Source of the DNA: Orobanche coerulescens
Lineage: Eukaryota > Streptophyta > Magnoliopsida > Lamiales > Orobanchaceae
Direction: 5' to 3'
Length of the DNA: 64,000 nucleotides
Assembly: GCA_033398695.1 (NCBI GenBank)
Contig: CM065811.1
Location: forward strand, 111,709,501 to 111,773,500
Shown here: positions 10,282 through 22,539 of the stretch, in pieces
Numbering within the stretch: position 1 is the stretch's first letter
Layout: every line of letters begins with the position of its first letter
Program-made: the position numbers and the translations under genes
Notes under the pieces: model-generated
Database searches by the model: none
What the model was told of the DNA's origin: nothing
Seen by the model: the letters and a program-made list of their open reading frames with translations, nothing else

Positions 10282-11214
10282 AGCTATTCGGGCAGATTGC
10301 AGTTTATGAACTTTTAACCGTTAATCGAATTGTTAAACATTTGTACGACGTGAGATAAATCCTATATTATTTCTTTTGTTAAGGTTTGGTCTAGTTACGT
10401 GATTGATTGAGGAGGACGATCGTCGAGTGTTCATTTCCGTGGAAGTGTTATTATTGTCTTCAAATCGAGGCAAGTACCTTAATTGTTTTACGTATTGTTG
10501 TTATACATATTGTCGTGCATGTATGTCGTTATTGTATGTCCACCTCGTGTTGGTCCGACGGGATCATCGGGGGATCTATGCTAGCGTGCGCTGGATCATC
10601 GGACGGGTTTTTCCACCACGGGTTGGTCTGACGGGATCATCGTGGGTTCTAGGCAGTGAACGCTGGATCGATGGAATTACCATGAGTATGTATTGATATC
10701 ATGTTGTGATTATCAGTTGTGTATGTTATGTTTGAGTTTCTCGTAGGAGAAGACTCGTTGGTATTTTGTTGTTTACGTTATTATTATTCACCGTGAGATA
10801 TGAATAATATGTTGTGGTACTTGTACTAGCATCGTTGTGCTAACCCCTTCGGGGGTGAACATTTTGTTTGTGTTCAGGATCCAGGAGAGCGGGGAAACAA
10901 TCACTGGGCGTATAACGACGAGGGTGCAGAGTGATGTCCCGACCGGGTTTATTTATCTGTTGTTTATTCGTTATTTCAATAAGTACTCGAGTACAAAGTC
11001 ATTTGTGATGATTTGGATTTGTTGATGTATTATTGAGTTCTGTTGAACAATTGTACTGTTTCTGTATTTGGTCAGAACTGATGTACTGTAATTCCGTTAT
11101 TTTCATTCGTTAGTACCTTTTTATGCTTGTTCAATTCTTCAGCCTTGTAGATCCTTATGTAAAGGATTTACGGCGCTGTAATATTCCCGAATATATTGGG
11201 GGTGTTACAGAATA

Positions 11215-11230
11215 TGGTATCGGAGCTAAG
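11215..11230 (+). other. G2 primer binding site (initiator Met tRNA)
   Basis: TGGTATCGGAGCTAAG lies 5 bp after the 5' LTR. Except for one base in the first 12 it matches the complement of the plant initiator tRNA-Met 3' end, the usual primer for this lineage. F1 and F2 carry the same TGGTATCGGAGC variant, so that base is a family character here rather than decay. Confidence 0.85.
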
Positions 11231-11443
11231 ATTATGGATATCTTGGCCGTTGGGTTAAAATAGGGGTCATTTATGTCTTTTGGGGTAACCGGCCGTGAAT
11301 GACATCACTGCACTGCCTACGTCTTCATGCGAACAGTGGTTGTAAGTTCCTAAACTCTATCGCGTTCTTTACATATTGTATCTCTTTATACTCGAATATT
11401 AGAACGATGTTGTTTCCTGTATATTGAGTATTTATGCTTACAG

Positions 11444-12300
11444 CATGTTGAGAGGCGGACGTGGACGTGGTCGCGGTCGTGGGCCTTGACGAAGAAATGC
11501 CGAAAGGAGGCGTCGCCTTCTAACTGAGCCGATCATAGCTCGGGCGAGCCGCGGCAATCTATTAATAATGAACCGAGATCTGCTTGTACGAGAGATCCTT
11601 CGTCAAGTGGTGAACCAGATGACTCGGTTCGCCTGTGTCGTGGACCGAATGCAAGTGGCGGTGGGACTACGGCAGGGAGAGAGAGGCAGCAAGGGTTCCC
11701 GGATATGGGAAATCGAGGTGACCGTGGTCGCAAGAAGTGGCGAAGATGCAACCACCCAAATTGACGGTATTTCGAGACTCCCACCGGATCATTGGTTAAA
11801 GGAGTGGAGAAAATCTTTGCGGAATCAAGCGCCCAGGGCAATAGGAGAGCCTCTATCGCTCAATATTTTCGATAGGGAAGCGTCGAATGGTGGGAAGCCA
11901 TCCGGCGTGTAGACCATGATGCCGATTGACAGAGTTTCGATTGATGATGGAAGCTCGATTGCCCTCGTCTGTGAGGAAGCCAAAGTTCGGGAGTTTTTCT
12001 CCGCTCGGCCTTTCCGATGTGCCGGTATCCTGTGCGATCAAGATGTTTAACCAAAGGTGGCATTTGTTCGACATCCGGTGAGCAGATGCGAAATGATGAT
12101 TCATTTCGATATGAGAATGAAACCAGAAGTCAGGTACATGTCCGGATTCGAATGTACCACACTCCGCCAATACCAGGATAAGGCGTTGGCATATGAGATC
12201 AAGGAAGCGGCCATGGAGAAATTTGCGGAAACCAAGAAACAGAAAGTCTCGGTACTTTTACGAGCACAAGAACAGTGGGGCCCGTAAGGCCCGGTCATCC
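11444..12300 (+). pseudogene. G2 gag, degenerate
   Basis: An ATG at 11444 opens a short Gly/Arg-rich start (MLRGGRGRGRGR) that stops near 11490. Beyond this, fragments in shifting frames resemble a Ty3/gypsy capsid, for example FDREAS followed by GG near 11868-11895, where capsids usually have a WW motif. I cannot see a zinc knuckle with confidence. Numerous indels make the gene unreadable. The identification rests on position after the primer site and on these fragments. Confidence 0.5.
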
Positions 12301-12729
12301 TTTCACTCTTTCAGAAACCTCCGCACCCGACTAGGAGCGGAAAGAACTTGGGCGACATCAACTATTACCGATGTTACCAGGAAATGCTTTAAGCTGCGCC
12401 CAGACGGGCACTATCGACTAATTGCCCCCTTCTGCCGTGACTTGTTTTGATTTGTGGACGAGAGGGACATCGGGCGGTGTTTTGTGAAGAGGCTGCAAAG
12501 TCTTTTAGAGCCCGTACACCACGGCCCGTCTAGAAGAAGGCCGGTATTCCACAGACGCAGCAAAGTGTTCGATGCCTCAGAATTTTGGCCGCGGCGAGGC
12601 AGAGGACAATGGGACCGAAAGGGGACATCGAGTGCGGATCTGCTCCCCACGTCTATACGAGATGAGGAGGACAGACGATCGGATGTCATTGCCGCATCAG
12701 TCTTGTCCAGATCCTTTCCCACCGATTAG

Positions 12730-15700
12730 CGTTTTATTTGATACAGAGCTACACATTCTTTCATATCCTTGTCTTGTGTAAATCGTTTGAATATTTCCGG
12801 TTTTCATGCTTGTGAACCTTATGTGGTTGGGTTACCGAGTGGAGAAAGGATTGTCGGAAATTTAGAAACTAGAAATTTCCTGTATCATTTGGAGGCAGAG
12901 AGTGGCTCTCAAACCCGATCGTGATAGAAATGCAAGGAGATGACTGATACTCGGAGACGATTGGCTTAATCGGTGCGGAGCAATTGTAAACTACCGAAGG
13001 AGGAATATCTCATTGGTCGATGATGGTTCCAGATTCTTTGAGGGATGGAAACCGGGAAGCTCGGAAAGTTGATCAAGGCGATGAAAGTCAAAATTGTTGA
13101 AACAAGGTACATCTGCACCGTGTGGTGTTACGCAATGAAGAAAGAAGACGAAATTGTGGAACTTTCATCCATTCTGTTGTGAACGAATTTCGGATGTGTT
13201 TCTGACGAGTTACGGACTACCTCCACAAAGGGATGTGGAATTTACTATTGGTGGAACCCGGAGCGACACCAATTTCTAAGGCGCCGTATCGTATGGCACC
13301 TACCGAGATGTACGAATTGAAGAAGCATCCGGAGGATTCTTGGACAAGGGCTATATTCACAGCGTTTCACCCCGGGAGCACCGGTTCTTTTGTCCGAAAG
13401 AAGGATGGATCGCTCATTGTGTATTGACTATCGAGAGTGAACAAGATGACGATTAAGAACAAGTATCTGTTGCCACGGATTGATGATTTGTTTGACCGGT
13501 TGCAAGGAGCAACAGTATTTTCTAAGATCGATCCGAGATCGGGATACCATCAATCGAGGATTAAGGAGTCTCGATGTTCCGAAATCGGCGTTCGTAACTC
13601 GCTACGGGCATTATGAGTTTGTAGTGATGCCGTTTGGTCTCACTAACGCACTTGTATTTATGCAATTGATGAACCGTGTGTTCATTGAATTTTGGATAAA
13701 TTTGTGGTTGTGTTTATTGATGACATTCTCGTGTATTCTAAGAGTTCGGAAGAACATGCGCATTTGCGGATTGTATTGGAACTCTTGAGAAACGAGCAAT
13801 TGTACGCCAAACTTTCTAAATGTGAATTCGGCTAAAGGAAGTAATGTTCCTCGGCCATGTGGTGTCGGCTAAAGGAGTCCGAGTAGATCCTCGAAGATCG
13901 AAGCAATATTGGATTGGAAGCCTCCAAAGAATGTGAAAGAGGTCCGAAGCTTCTTAGGACTTGCCGGATATTATCGTCGATTCGTGGAAGGGTTTTCTAA
14001 AATTTCCCGCCCACTTACTCGACTTCTGCAGAAAACTCAAAAGTTTGAGTGGAGCAGTCGTGTCGGACTAGTTTTGATGAGTTAAAGAAGAGATTGACGA
14101 CGGCACCGATTCTATCACTTCCGCAGGAATCGAAGGATTCATAGTTTGATGATGCTTCAAATCAAGGACTTGGGTGCGTGTTGATGCGTAATGATAAGGT
14201 GATCGCTTATGCGTCGCGACAATCGAAACCTTATGAAGTGAATTACCCGACACATGATTTGGAGCTAGCGGCAGTGGTTTTTGCCTTGAAGATTTGGAGG
14301 CATTATCATGACGGGACTCACCTGTCGATCTTTACGGATCATAAGAGTCTCAAGTACATATTCAGTCAGAAAGAGTTGAACATGCGGCAAAGAAGATGGT
14401 TGGAACTGATTAAGGACTATGACTTGGAGATTTTATATCATCCAGGCAAAGCAAATGTAGTGGCCGATGCACTTAGCCGCAAACATGTCTCTATTCAGAT
14501 GCTGGAGACGCTGACATCCCAACTTAGACTTCAACGAGAGATGATTAGTGAAGGAATTGAGGTATGGTTACAAAGAGTCCAAGGACAACTGTGCGTGATG
14601 GAGATAACATCATCTTTAACCGAAGAAATCAAATCTAGACAGGCAGATAATCCTCTGATGATTCGGTTGCATGATGAAGTGATCAAAGGAAAGGCCCCCG
14701 GATTCATAATTCATGACGATGGAGTTTTGAGATTTCAGAACCGACTCTGCGTTCCCGATGTTGATGTTCTGAAACAGACGATTATGAAGGAAGCTCATAG
14801 TTCGCCCTATTCTATCCACCCGGGCACCAGTAAAATGTATAAGGACTTGAAACAGAATTTCTGGTGGGGCAACATGAAGCAAGACGTAGCGGACTATGTT
14901 TCGAAATGCTTGACTTGTCAGCAGGTTAAGATCGAGCATCAACGGCCTGCTGGAATGTTGAAGCCGCTCCCGATTCCTGAATGGAAGTGGGAGGACATAT
15001 CAATGGACTTTATCACTAATATGCCGAAAACCAGGACAGGAATGAACATGATTTGGGTGATAGTTGATCGTTTAACCAAATCGGCTCATTTTCTAGGCAT
15101 TAAGGATACGTGGGGACCAGAGAGGTTGGCACGAGTCTTTATTTCGGAGATAGTTCGATTGCATGGTACGCCGAAGACCATTGTTTCTGATCGAGATGGC
15201 CGTTTTGTGTCTCACTTTTGGAAGGCAGTTCATAAGGCCTTGGGGACCGAATTGAACTTCAGTACAGCTTATCACCCGCAATCTGACGGACAATCTGAGA
15301 GAACTATACAAACGGTGGAAGATATCCTAAGGGCCTGTGCCTTAGATTGGTCAAACGATTGGGAAGTTCATCTACCGTTGATTGAATTTACTTACAACAA
15401 TAGTTGGCATGCTTCCATTAAGATGGCACCGTTTGAGGCATTATACGGAAGGAGATGCAGATCGCCCTTATGTTGGGACGATTCATCGGACTTGATCGGA
15501 ACAGAACCAGAGTTGATCGAGCAGACTCGAGAGAAGATAGCCTTGATTCGTGAAAGGCATTGGCGCCAGTCGCGAAATCCTATGCGGACGTCTGCCGCCG
15601 CCCATTGGAGTTGATCTTGGAGATCACGTACTTTTAAAGGTTTCTCCTACCCGGGGAATCTTTCGTTTCGGAAGGAAAGGAAAGCTGAGTCCGAGATATA

Positions 15701-16038
15701 TCGGACCATTTGAGATCCTCGAGAGAGTTGGGGAGTTGGCATACTGATTAGCATTGCCGCCGTCATTGTGCCATGTTCATAACGTGTTCCACGTATCCCA
15801 GTTGCGGAGATATATACCAGATCCCAGTCATATCATCGATTTCGGCGAGATCGAGGTCGAACAGGATGGGACGTTTGAAGAAAGACCAGTCAAGATACTC
15901 GAGAGTCGAGTTAAGCAACTGAGGAACAAGTCAATCGTTTTGGTCAAAGTTCATTGGTCACGTCATGGAACGGAAGAAGCCACCTGGGAAACGGAAGCTG
16001 ATATGAAGTCCAGATATCCCGAGTTATTTTCGTCTTGA
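12730..16038 (+). pseudogene. G2 pol: protease, RT, RNase H, integrase, chromodomain
   Basis: Protease remnants start near 12733 (VLFDT). RT fragments span 13233-13790 in several frames: APYRMAPTEM, VRKKDGSL, RYGHYEF and VMPFGLTNA are recognisable, and the catalytic aspartate region near 13720 is in a broken frame. From 14178 to 15614 a single 478-residue ORF holds RNase H ([23 protein letters not shown]), the zinc finger ([12 protein letters not shown]) and an integrase core with all three acidic motifs intact ([21 protein letters not shown]). A frameshift near 15560 and a stop at about 15746 separate the integrase C-terminus. The chromodomain (VKVHWSRHGTEEATWE) ends at 16038. Many frame breaks fall where the G1 homologue has CAG or CTG. 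Confidence 0.88.
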
Positions 16039-16060
16039 GTTTCGGGACGAAACTCCTTTT

Positions 16061-16073
16061 TAGTAGGAGAGTA
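16061..16073 (+). other. G2 polypurine tract (degenerate)
   Basis: tagtaggagagta precedes the 3' LTR, where G1 has tagggggagataa. The central G run is interrupted by a T, probably decay after insertion. Confidence 0.6.
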
Positions 16074-18441
16074 TGTAATATCCGGATTTATTGCGGTGTA
16101 TTTCATATGTATTCAAATCATGTATTATTCGGATTGATGGTTTTGATTATCAGAATATGATATTTCGTGCATTGACATCATTGTACATAAGTATAGAAAC
16201 TTGCAAAATTGTTCAAGCAACCTCGTGATAGCGCACGCTAAGAATGTATCTTAACGCGCGCTATCGAGCCATCATTAGCGCACGCTATGCAGGTATGAGT
16301 AACGTGCGCTAAGGACTCAATTATTGAGCGGGACAGCTAGCTCATGCGCCAGCGGGACATGGGTCCGGATAAGATTCCCGCTGACGCACCCGGACAAATT
16401 ATGAAGTCAACCATTATTAGCGCACGCTAAGGGATGCTTAGTAGCGTGCGCTAACTTGTCAATAATGCAGAATATTATAAATGGGACAACAACCGCTTGG
16501 GCTTTCATTTCCTTCGTCTATACTTCATCTTTGAGAGTCCAGAGAGCAAGAATCTCCCTTCTAAACACTTAGAACATTTATGAGTGATCATTGAATGATT
16601 GAGTAACACTTGTGAGTGATCATTGAAGAGAAGTAACACCTTGGAGGGGCACATAACCAACCGGAGCCGGATTACACCTTGTGGTTCAGTGATTTCAGCA
16701 TATTAAGGTATGTTCAACCTATCACCAGTCTTAGATTTGGATTTCCAATGGGTATGATGATCATGTTAACGAGATATTGAATTTCATTAGTGAATTATTT
16801 CAACAACTTCATGTTTAGAAGATTGGGATGTCTACAATTACGATATTATTGTTGGAACCTTGAAGTTGGAATCCTAGTACTTCAAATGATGAGAGAAATA
16901 TTCGGAAGTTAACAATCCATATGATTTATATTATCTTTGTGATCATGATTTGGAAAAGATATTGTAAGAACTTAAAGGAAGAATCATCTTAGGAAATATT
17001 CTTTCGTATAAGTCGGAATTGTTAGTTCACCTCAAGATGAAGTCTGAATATGTATAATGATAGTAGCATCTAATACATCAACCGGAGATCACCAACTTTG
17101 CATGAGAATTGTAATCAAGATGGATTATGGTGTCATGATGATTATACGTATATTTGCATCTTGAAATTGATATCATCCTCGGAGATCATTCATAAGAGTA
17201 AGAACTTGGTATTCATGGAAGTAACATGAATTATCACGAAGGATTTCATTGTTTCGAACATGGCAAGAAACGATTCTTGCTCGCAAGAAGAAGCGCCATG
17301 CGAGATAGCGCACGCTATGATATGCGCTTTAACGTGCGCTTCTCGAGTACTAGTTAGCGTGCGCTACGTTTAATGCGTAACGACGCTATACCATCGATCG
17401 AGTCGGTTGGTGATCGGTGAAATCTTGACCATGCGTAGTTAGCGTGCGCTAGTCTTTGTTGTTTGCGTGCGCTATCGGGCAGACGTAACGCACGCTACAC
17501 GTAATACTTAGCTGCGCTAAGCTATTGGGCGGTGCGATTTATGAACTTTTGACCGTTAATCGAATTGTTAAACATTTGTACGACGTGAGATAAATCCTAT
17601 ATTATTTCTTTTGTTAAGGTTTGGTCTAGTTACGTGATTGATTGAGGAGGACGATCGTCGAGTGTTCATTTCCGTGGAAGTGTTATTATTGTCTTCAAAT
17701 CGAGGCAAGTACCTTAATTGTTTTACGTATTGTTGTTATACATATTGTCGTGCATGTATGTCGTTATTGTATGTCCACCTCGTGTTGGTCCGACGGGATC
17801 ATCGGGGGATCTATGCTAGCGTCATTTGGATCATCGGACGGGTTTTTCCACCACGGGTTGGTCGACGGGATCATCGTGGGTTCTAGGCAATGAACGCTTG
17901 GATCGATGGAATTACCATGAGTATGTATTGATATCATGTTGTGATTATCGATTGTGTATGTTATGTTTGAGTTTCTCGTAGAGAAGACTCATTGGTATTT
18001 TGTTGTTTACGTTATTATTATTCACCGTGAGATATGAATAATATGTTGTGGTACTTGTACTAGCATCGTTGTGCTAACCCCTTGAGGGTGAACATTTTGT
18101 TTGTGTTCGGGATCCGGGAGAGCGGGAAACAATCACCGAACTGTATGACGATGAGGGTGCAGAGTGATGTCCCGACCGGGTTTATTTATCATTGTTTATT
18201 CGTTATTTCAATAAGTACTCGAGTACAAAGTCATTTGTGATGATTTGGATTTGTTGATGTATTATTGAGTTACATTGAACAATTGTATCTTGTTCGTATT
18301 TGGTCAGAACTGATGTACTGTAATTCCGTTATTTTCATTCGTTAGTACCTTTTTATGCTTGTTCAATTCTTCAGCCTTGTAAATCCTTATGTAAAGGATT
18401 TACGGCGCTGTAATATTCCCGAATATATTGGGGGTGTTACA
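16074..18441 (+). repeat. G2 3' LTR
   Basis: It pairs with 8836-11209 and ends directly against the acgat target duplication. The first 1.1 kb or so shows only a handful of differences from the 5' copy. The rest, from about 17265, differs at many sites, mostly where the 5' copy reads CAG or CTG. TATA and upstream dyads are intact. Confidence 0.95.
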
Positions 18442-18446
18442 ACGAT

Positions 18447-20223
18447 ATGATCTCACCCCCGAAAAAGGTAGAATGTTTTGATGATGCAGGTATTTTTCCG
18501 GATTCTCATCCCTCAAACAAAATGGAGAAAATTTCGTATATCCAAAAGAAGACAATCGAGAGTCTACCGAAATATTGGAGGCACATCAAAGACCATCCAA
18601 AACATCTCATGATTGGAAACATAGAAGACGGTGTTCAAACTCGAAGGAGAACCACCGAATATATGGCTCATTGTGCTTTGGTATCCGAAATTGTTCCCAA
18701 AAATATATCCGAGGCTCTTGATGATGAAAGTTAGATGATGGTAATGCAAGAGGAGCTCGTTCAATTCATGCACAATAACGTATGGAATTTAGTTCCCGCC
18801 CTAAAGATAAAACCATTATCGGAACTAAATGGGTGCACAAAATCAAGTGTGACGAAGATGGTTACCCAATTCGAAATAAATCTCGTTTGGTCACACAAGG
18901 GTATAATCAAGAATAAGGTCTTGATTACGAAGAAAGTTTTGCTCCCGTGGCTCGACTCGAAGCCATCCATTTGTTATGTGCATTTGCCGCTTACAAAAAG
19001 ATCAAGCTATTTCAAATGGATGTGAAAAGTGCATTCTTGAATGGCAATATTCAAGAAGAAGTTTATTTCAAGCAACATCCCGGTTTTGAAGATCACCAAT
19101 TCCCGGATCACGTCTACAAGCTCAACAAGGCGCTCTAAGGTTTGAAACAAGCACCCCGAGCATGGTATGATCGTTTAAGTCAATTTTTAATTGTAAATAA
19201 TTATAAAAGAGGTAAAGTCGATAATACCTTGTTTGTGAAAATATTGGATAATGATATACTTGTTTGCCAAATCTATGTTGATGACATTGTTTTTAGGGCT
19301 ACTAACGAATCATTGTGCCAAGATTTCTTTAATCTTATAAAGGGAGAGTTCGAGATGAGTATGATGGGAGAATTAACATTCTTCCTCGGTCTTCAAATCA
19401 AGCAATGCGAAGATCGAATTTTTATTCATCAAACAAAGTACTCAAACGATCTCCTCAAGAAATTCAAAATGGAGAGTAGCAAAGTAATTTCAACGTCAAT
19501 GTCTTCATCATTCAAATAGAAAAAGATGAAAATGGCAAATCTATAGATCAAAAATTATATCGAGGTATGATCGGGTCTTTGCTATATTTAACTGCTTCTA
19601 GGCCAGACATAATATTTGCTACATGCTTATGTGCTCGATTCCAAGCTAATCCAAAGGAATCCCATTTAATTGCTTGTAAACACATTTTTCGTTACTTGAA
19701 TGGGACCATCGGTTTAGGTCTATGGTATCCTTCTTGCTTGGATTTTAATTTAATTGCATATAGTGACGCCGATTTCGGCGGATGTAAAATTAAGAAAAAG
19801 AGTACTAGTGGTACATGCCATTTCATTGGCTCATGCTTAATATCTTGGGGAAGTAAAAAGCAAACCAGTGTAGCGTTGTCTACAGCTGAGGCCGAATACG
19901 TTGCTGCAGGGAGTGCCTGTGCTCAGGAATTATGGATTAAAAATCAACTCCGCAACTACGACATTTATTTTGAAAATACCCCTATTTTATGTGATTATAC
20001 TAGTGCAATTAATTTGAGCAAAAATCCCATATTGCATAGTAGAACTAAGCATATAGATATTAGACATCATTTTTTATGCGATCATGTGCAAAAGAAAGAT
20101 ATTTGCTTAATTTTTGTCGGGACGAAAGATCAACTAGCTGATATATTTATGAAACCTCTTCCCGAGGAATCATTTAACACTATTCGTTTGCAATTTGGTA
20201 TGGGACATCTTGACAATTTTTGA
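18447..20223 (+). pseudogene. Copia A linker, reverse transcriptase and RNase H
   Basis: Coding resumes directly after the G2 target duplication. The linker (HPKHLMIGNIEDGVQTRRR) is followed by RT in changing frames: [22 protein letters not shown] and the catalytic YVDD (near 19275) are all visible. Stops fall near 18732, 19136 and 19519, with frameshifts near 18810-18950 and about 19520. RNase H runs intact from 19567 to 20223 with ASRPDI, YSDADFGG, KKSTSG, LSTAEAEYVAA and the ADIFMKPL ending typical of copia elements. It would copy the RNA genome into DNA, but the gene is broken. Confidence 0.9.
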
Positions 20224-20272
20224 AATTAGTTATCTACTCGAGAAATTAATCTATTAGAAAAGTACCATTCGC

Positions 20273-20500
20273 TAGCGCGCGCTAGCTTTATCCTTTTAAC
20301 GCACGCTAACTTCCCACTCCTATACGATTTTGTCTTCGATAGCGTACGCTAACCCCTTATCACTTACGTACGCTAATTAAAATCCTCTTATTTCGATATA
20401 TGCTACTGGATAGTCCAGTAAGCTACCTATATATTCATAACGTATGCTATTCCTACATTCTTTGCGTATGCTAATTAAACCATTTCATTTCCCTATATAA
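20273..20500 (+). promoter_or_regulatory. Dyad pairs and TATA box between pol and extra ORF of copia A
   Basis: Three pairs of 12-bp dyads start at 20273/20297, 20340/20364 and 20438/20462. Each pair is exactly 24 bp apart with an unrelated 12-bp spacer (for example TAGCGCGCGCTA then TAACGCACGCTA). A TATA-like tatataaac at 20494 follows 32 bp after the last start, and the extra-ORF ATG is 150 bp further on. The layout copies that of the LTR promoters, so this is probably an internal promoter for the downstream ORF. Confidence 0.6.
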
Positions 20501-20643
20501 ACCCTGAATAGCCCAGAAAATCATTCTCCATTTCATAACGCACGCAATCGCTCAGATCCCCTTTCACAGCAAGAACCCTAGCCAAAATCCGATTCATATA
20601 ATCCCGATTTCTTTCTTCAAATCTTTCAATTCCTTTCATATTC

Positions 20644-21897
20644 ATGTTGAGCAAGGGCAGAAAAGCTATGGAAAAGGCTTACAAAAGCACAAAACGTACC
20701 CGCGAACCACAATATGATGCATCTCGCTTCTTGTCATATACAGCTTCCAAGGTATTTTCGGAAATTCTCCCTCAGGAACACTTGACGGACTGCTACTACT
20801 TCAATTTCCACAGCCTGGAACGGGTGAATGTTGTTATTTCGGATTTCTTCTCTTCTATTGAAATTTCCCATTTTGTTGAATGTAAAGAACCTATCTTTCC
20901 CGAGTTAGTTCGCGAATTCTACGCGAATATTCATATTGATGAGAGTGAAGGATCCTCATCCTTAGTTTTAGGGAGTTTGGTTGGCGGAACTGTAGTGAAA
21001 GTCTCTTCGGAGATTTTGACTCAATTATTTGGTTTGTCGTCGGATGGCTTTTCTTGTTCCGGGAAATCGATCACTGAAAAATCTGGAGTTACCAAGCTTG
21101 ATGTCAAGGAATTAATGAGCTCGAAATCCGTCATCGACATCACCGATGAGGTCTTCGAGAACAACGATTTTGGGATTAATATTCGACTCCTTTCGGTCGT
21201 ACTCACCAAGTGTATAATGCCTAAGGTCAACACGCAGCATAAGTTGGTTGGAATAGACAAACATGTGGTGTACCGAATGCTAAATAATGACAGGATTGAC
21301 TTTGCCGCGATTGCCACAAGCTAGATGAAAGTCAAGGGCGACCTCTTTCGGTCAAAGAATTTCACTTCATGGTGCCGCAAGGCTGGAATGCCATACGGCT
21401 CCATCCTAACGGCGATCTTCAAATTTCATCAAGTAGATTTAACAAAGGACAAAGCCGTTCCCGTATCCATCGGCCATGATATTTCCGATTACTCTCTCAA
21501 GGACAAGCATTATGTACGAACGATCAACCGGCGCTGGATTCTCTTTCCGTACCTTAATGAAGACGATCAAGTGGAGAAAGGGACTCGAATGCCGACACCG
21601 TAAGAGTGAATTACTCGACAAGGGCCGCACAGCCTTCGAGAAATGCAAACAGGAGAGTTTGTGAGGAAGCCTACTTCTAAGGGCAAACGTCTGATGAGAG
21701 AGACACTTGACGAGGAAGAGGAGAGTGACCTCATTTCCCGGATCCGCAGCATCGAGACTTCACAGCTGGAGATCCGTGAAGATGTTCGTTCTCTCCGCTC
21801 CGAGGTTCAAGGAGTGCGCGGGCTACTTGAAGATTTTATTCATTTCACTCATCCGTCTTTCCCGCTTCCACCCTCCTCATCCGAGCACGCACCTTAG
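20644..21897 (+). pseudogene. Copia A extra ORF downstream of pol (SIRE 'env-like' position)
   Basis: A single frame runs from ATG 20644 to 21897, broken by TAG at 21322, TAA at 21601 and TGA near 21607. The first 300 or so residues resemble the conserved 'putative plant transposon protein' domain of such ORFs (FLSYTASKVFSEI, FPELVREFYANIH). The C-terminal part has a coiled coil (ISRIRSIETSQLEIREDVRS) and a Pro/Ser-rich tail. I see no signal peptide or transmembrane segment, so calling it an envelope protein is not supported. The copia C counterpart is at 49017-52197. Function is unknown; a TATA box 150 bp upstream suggests separate transcription. Confidence 0.75.
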
Positions 21898-22277
21898 TTT
21901 TTAGGACATTGATTCTCGATGTAGCGAACTTTTATTTCATATGTTTTGATGTCGTGTGCTTCGGTCATTTCTGTGTAATGTTTGGATCATTTTCAATGAA
22001 ATGCCCATTCCCTTCGGTTGGTTGTCTTGGTTTTCGATGCTCTTCATGATTATTGGTTATGTTCGGTTCGTTAATGTTAATTATGTGTTCTGCTTGATAT
22101 TTTGTTATACGCAACATTTCAGGGGGAGTCCTTTTTGTTAATGTCAAAAAGGGGGACAAACACTCCAAAACCGAAACATACTAACATATCGAACAAGTTA
22201 CTTTGATTCGAAATTTTTTAAACATTTTTGCATGTATATATTAAATGTTTTGACATCATCAAAAAGGGGGAGATTTT
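21898..22277 (+). other. Copia A 3' untranslated region and polypurine tract
   Basis: AT-rich noncoding sequence follows the extra ORF. Two purine runs, caaaaagggggac near 22145 and tcaaaaagggggaga at 22258-22273, share the same core. The second is adjacent to the presumed LTR start and is the likely plus-strand primer; the first may be an upstream duplicate. Confidence 0.6.
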
Positions 22278-22539
22278 TGACTTAAAGTATTTTGATGATG
22301 ATTATATTCAAAACATTTAAACAAAATCTATCCCATCGAGCTATTACATTGAAGGAAAATCATGTTCCTAGCGCACGCTACAGATAGACGTACCTGGGCT
22401 TTCAGGCCCGCCGGTTTTGGCCCTAAACCGGCCCTAAGTCAACGGTTTTAGCCCGGGACCGCCGGTCAACGGGCCCGAACCGGACCGGGACCGAAAAGCT
22501 AGGGTCGGGCTAGGGTCGGGGGAATTGGAACCGCAGACC

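Larger units (their letters stand above)
8836..11209 (+). repeat. G2 5' LTR
   Basis: It starts TGTAATATCC and ends GGGGTGTTACA. It contains dyad arrays at 8991-9215 and 10066-10281, a TATA box at 9238, a splice-donor-like aaggtatgt near 9468, a TCCGACGGG tandem block at 10550-10650 and the double stem-loop at 10828-10856, whose second hairpin is ACCCC-TTCG-GGGGT with a UUCG loop. By eye it is nearly identical to the 3' LTR over the first 1.1 kb or so, and much less so after about 10025. Confidence 0.95.
8836..18441 (+). mobile_element. Full-length Ty3/gypsy Tekay-like element G2
   Basis: A complete element is bounded by two LTRs of 2374 bp (8836-11209) and 2368 bp (16074-18441), with a perfect 5-bp target duplication acgat at 8831-8835 and 18442-18446. 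Primer site, gag, protease, RT, RNase H, integrase, chromodomain and polypurine tract follow in order. The insertion splits the copia A coding region. The coding sequence is heavily frameshifted, especially between 11440 and 14170, while 14178-15614 stays open. Confidence 0.96.

Noticed and set aside
10403..10696. 97-residue ORF, also found at 17638
   Set aside because: Both copies are the same part of the two G2 LTRs; the duplication reflects LTR identity, and the reading frame shows no domain or codon bias.
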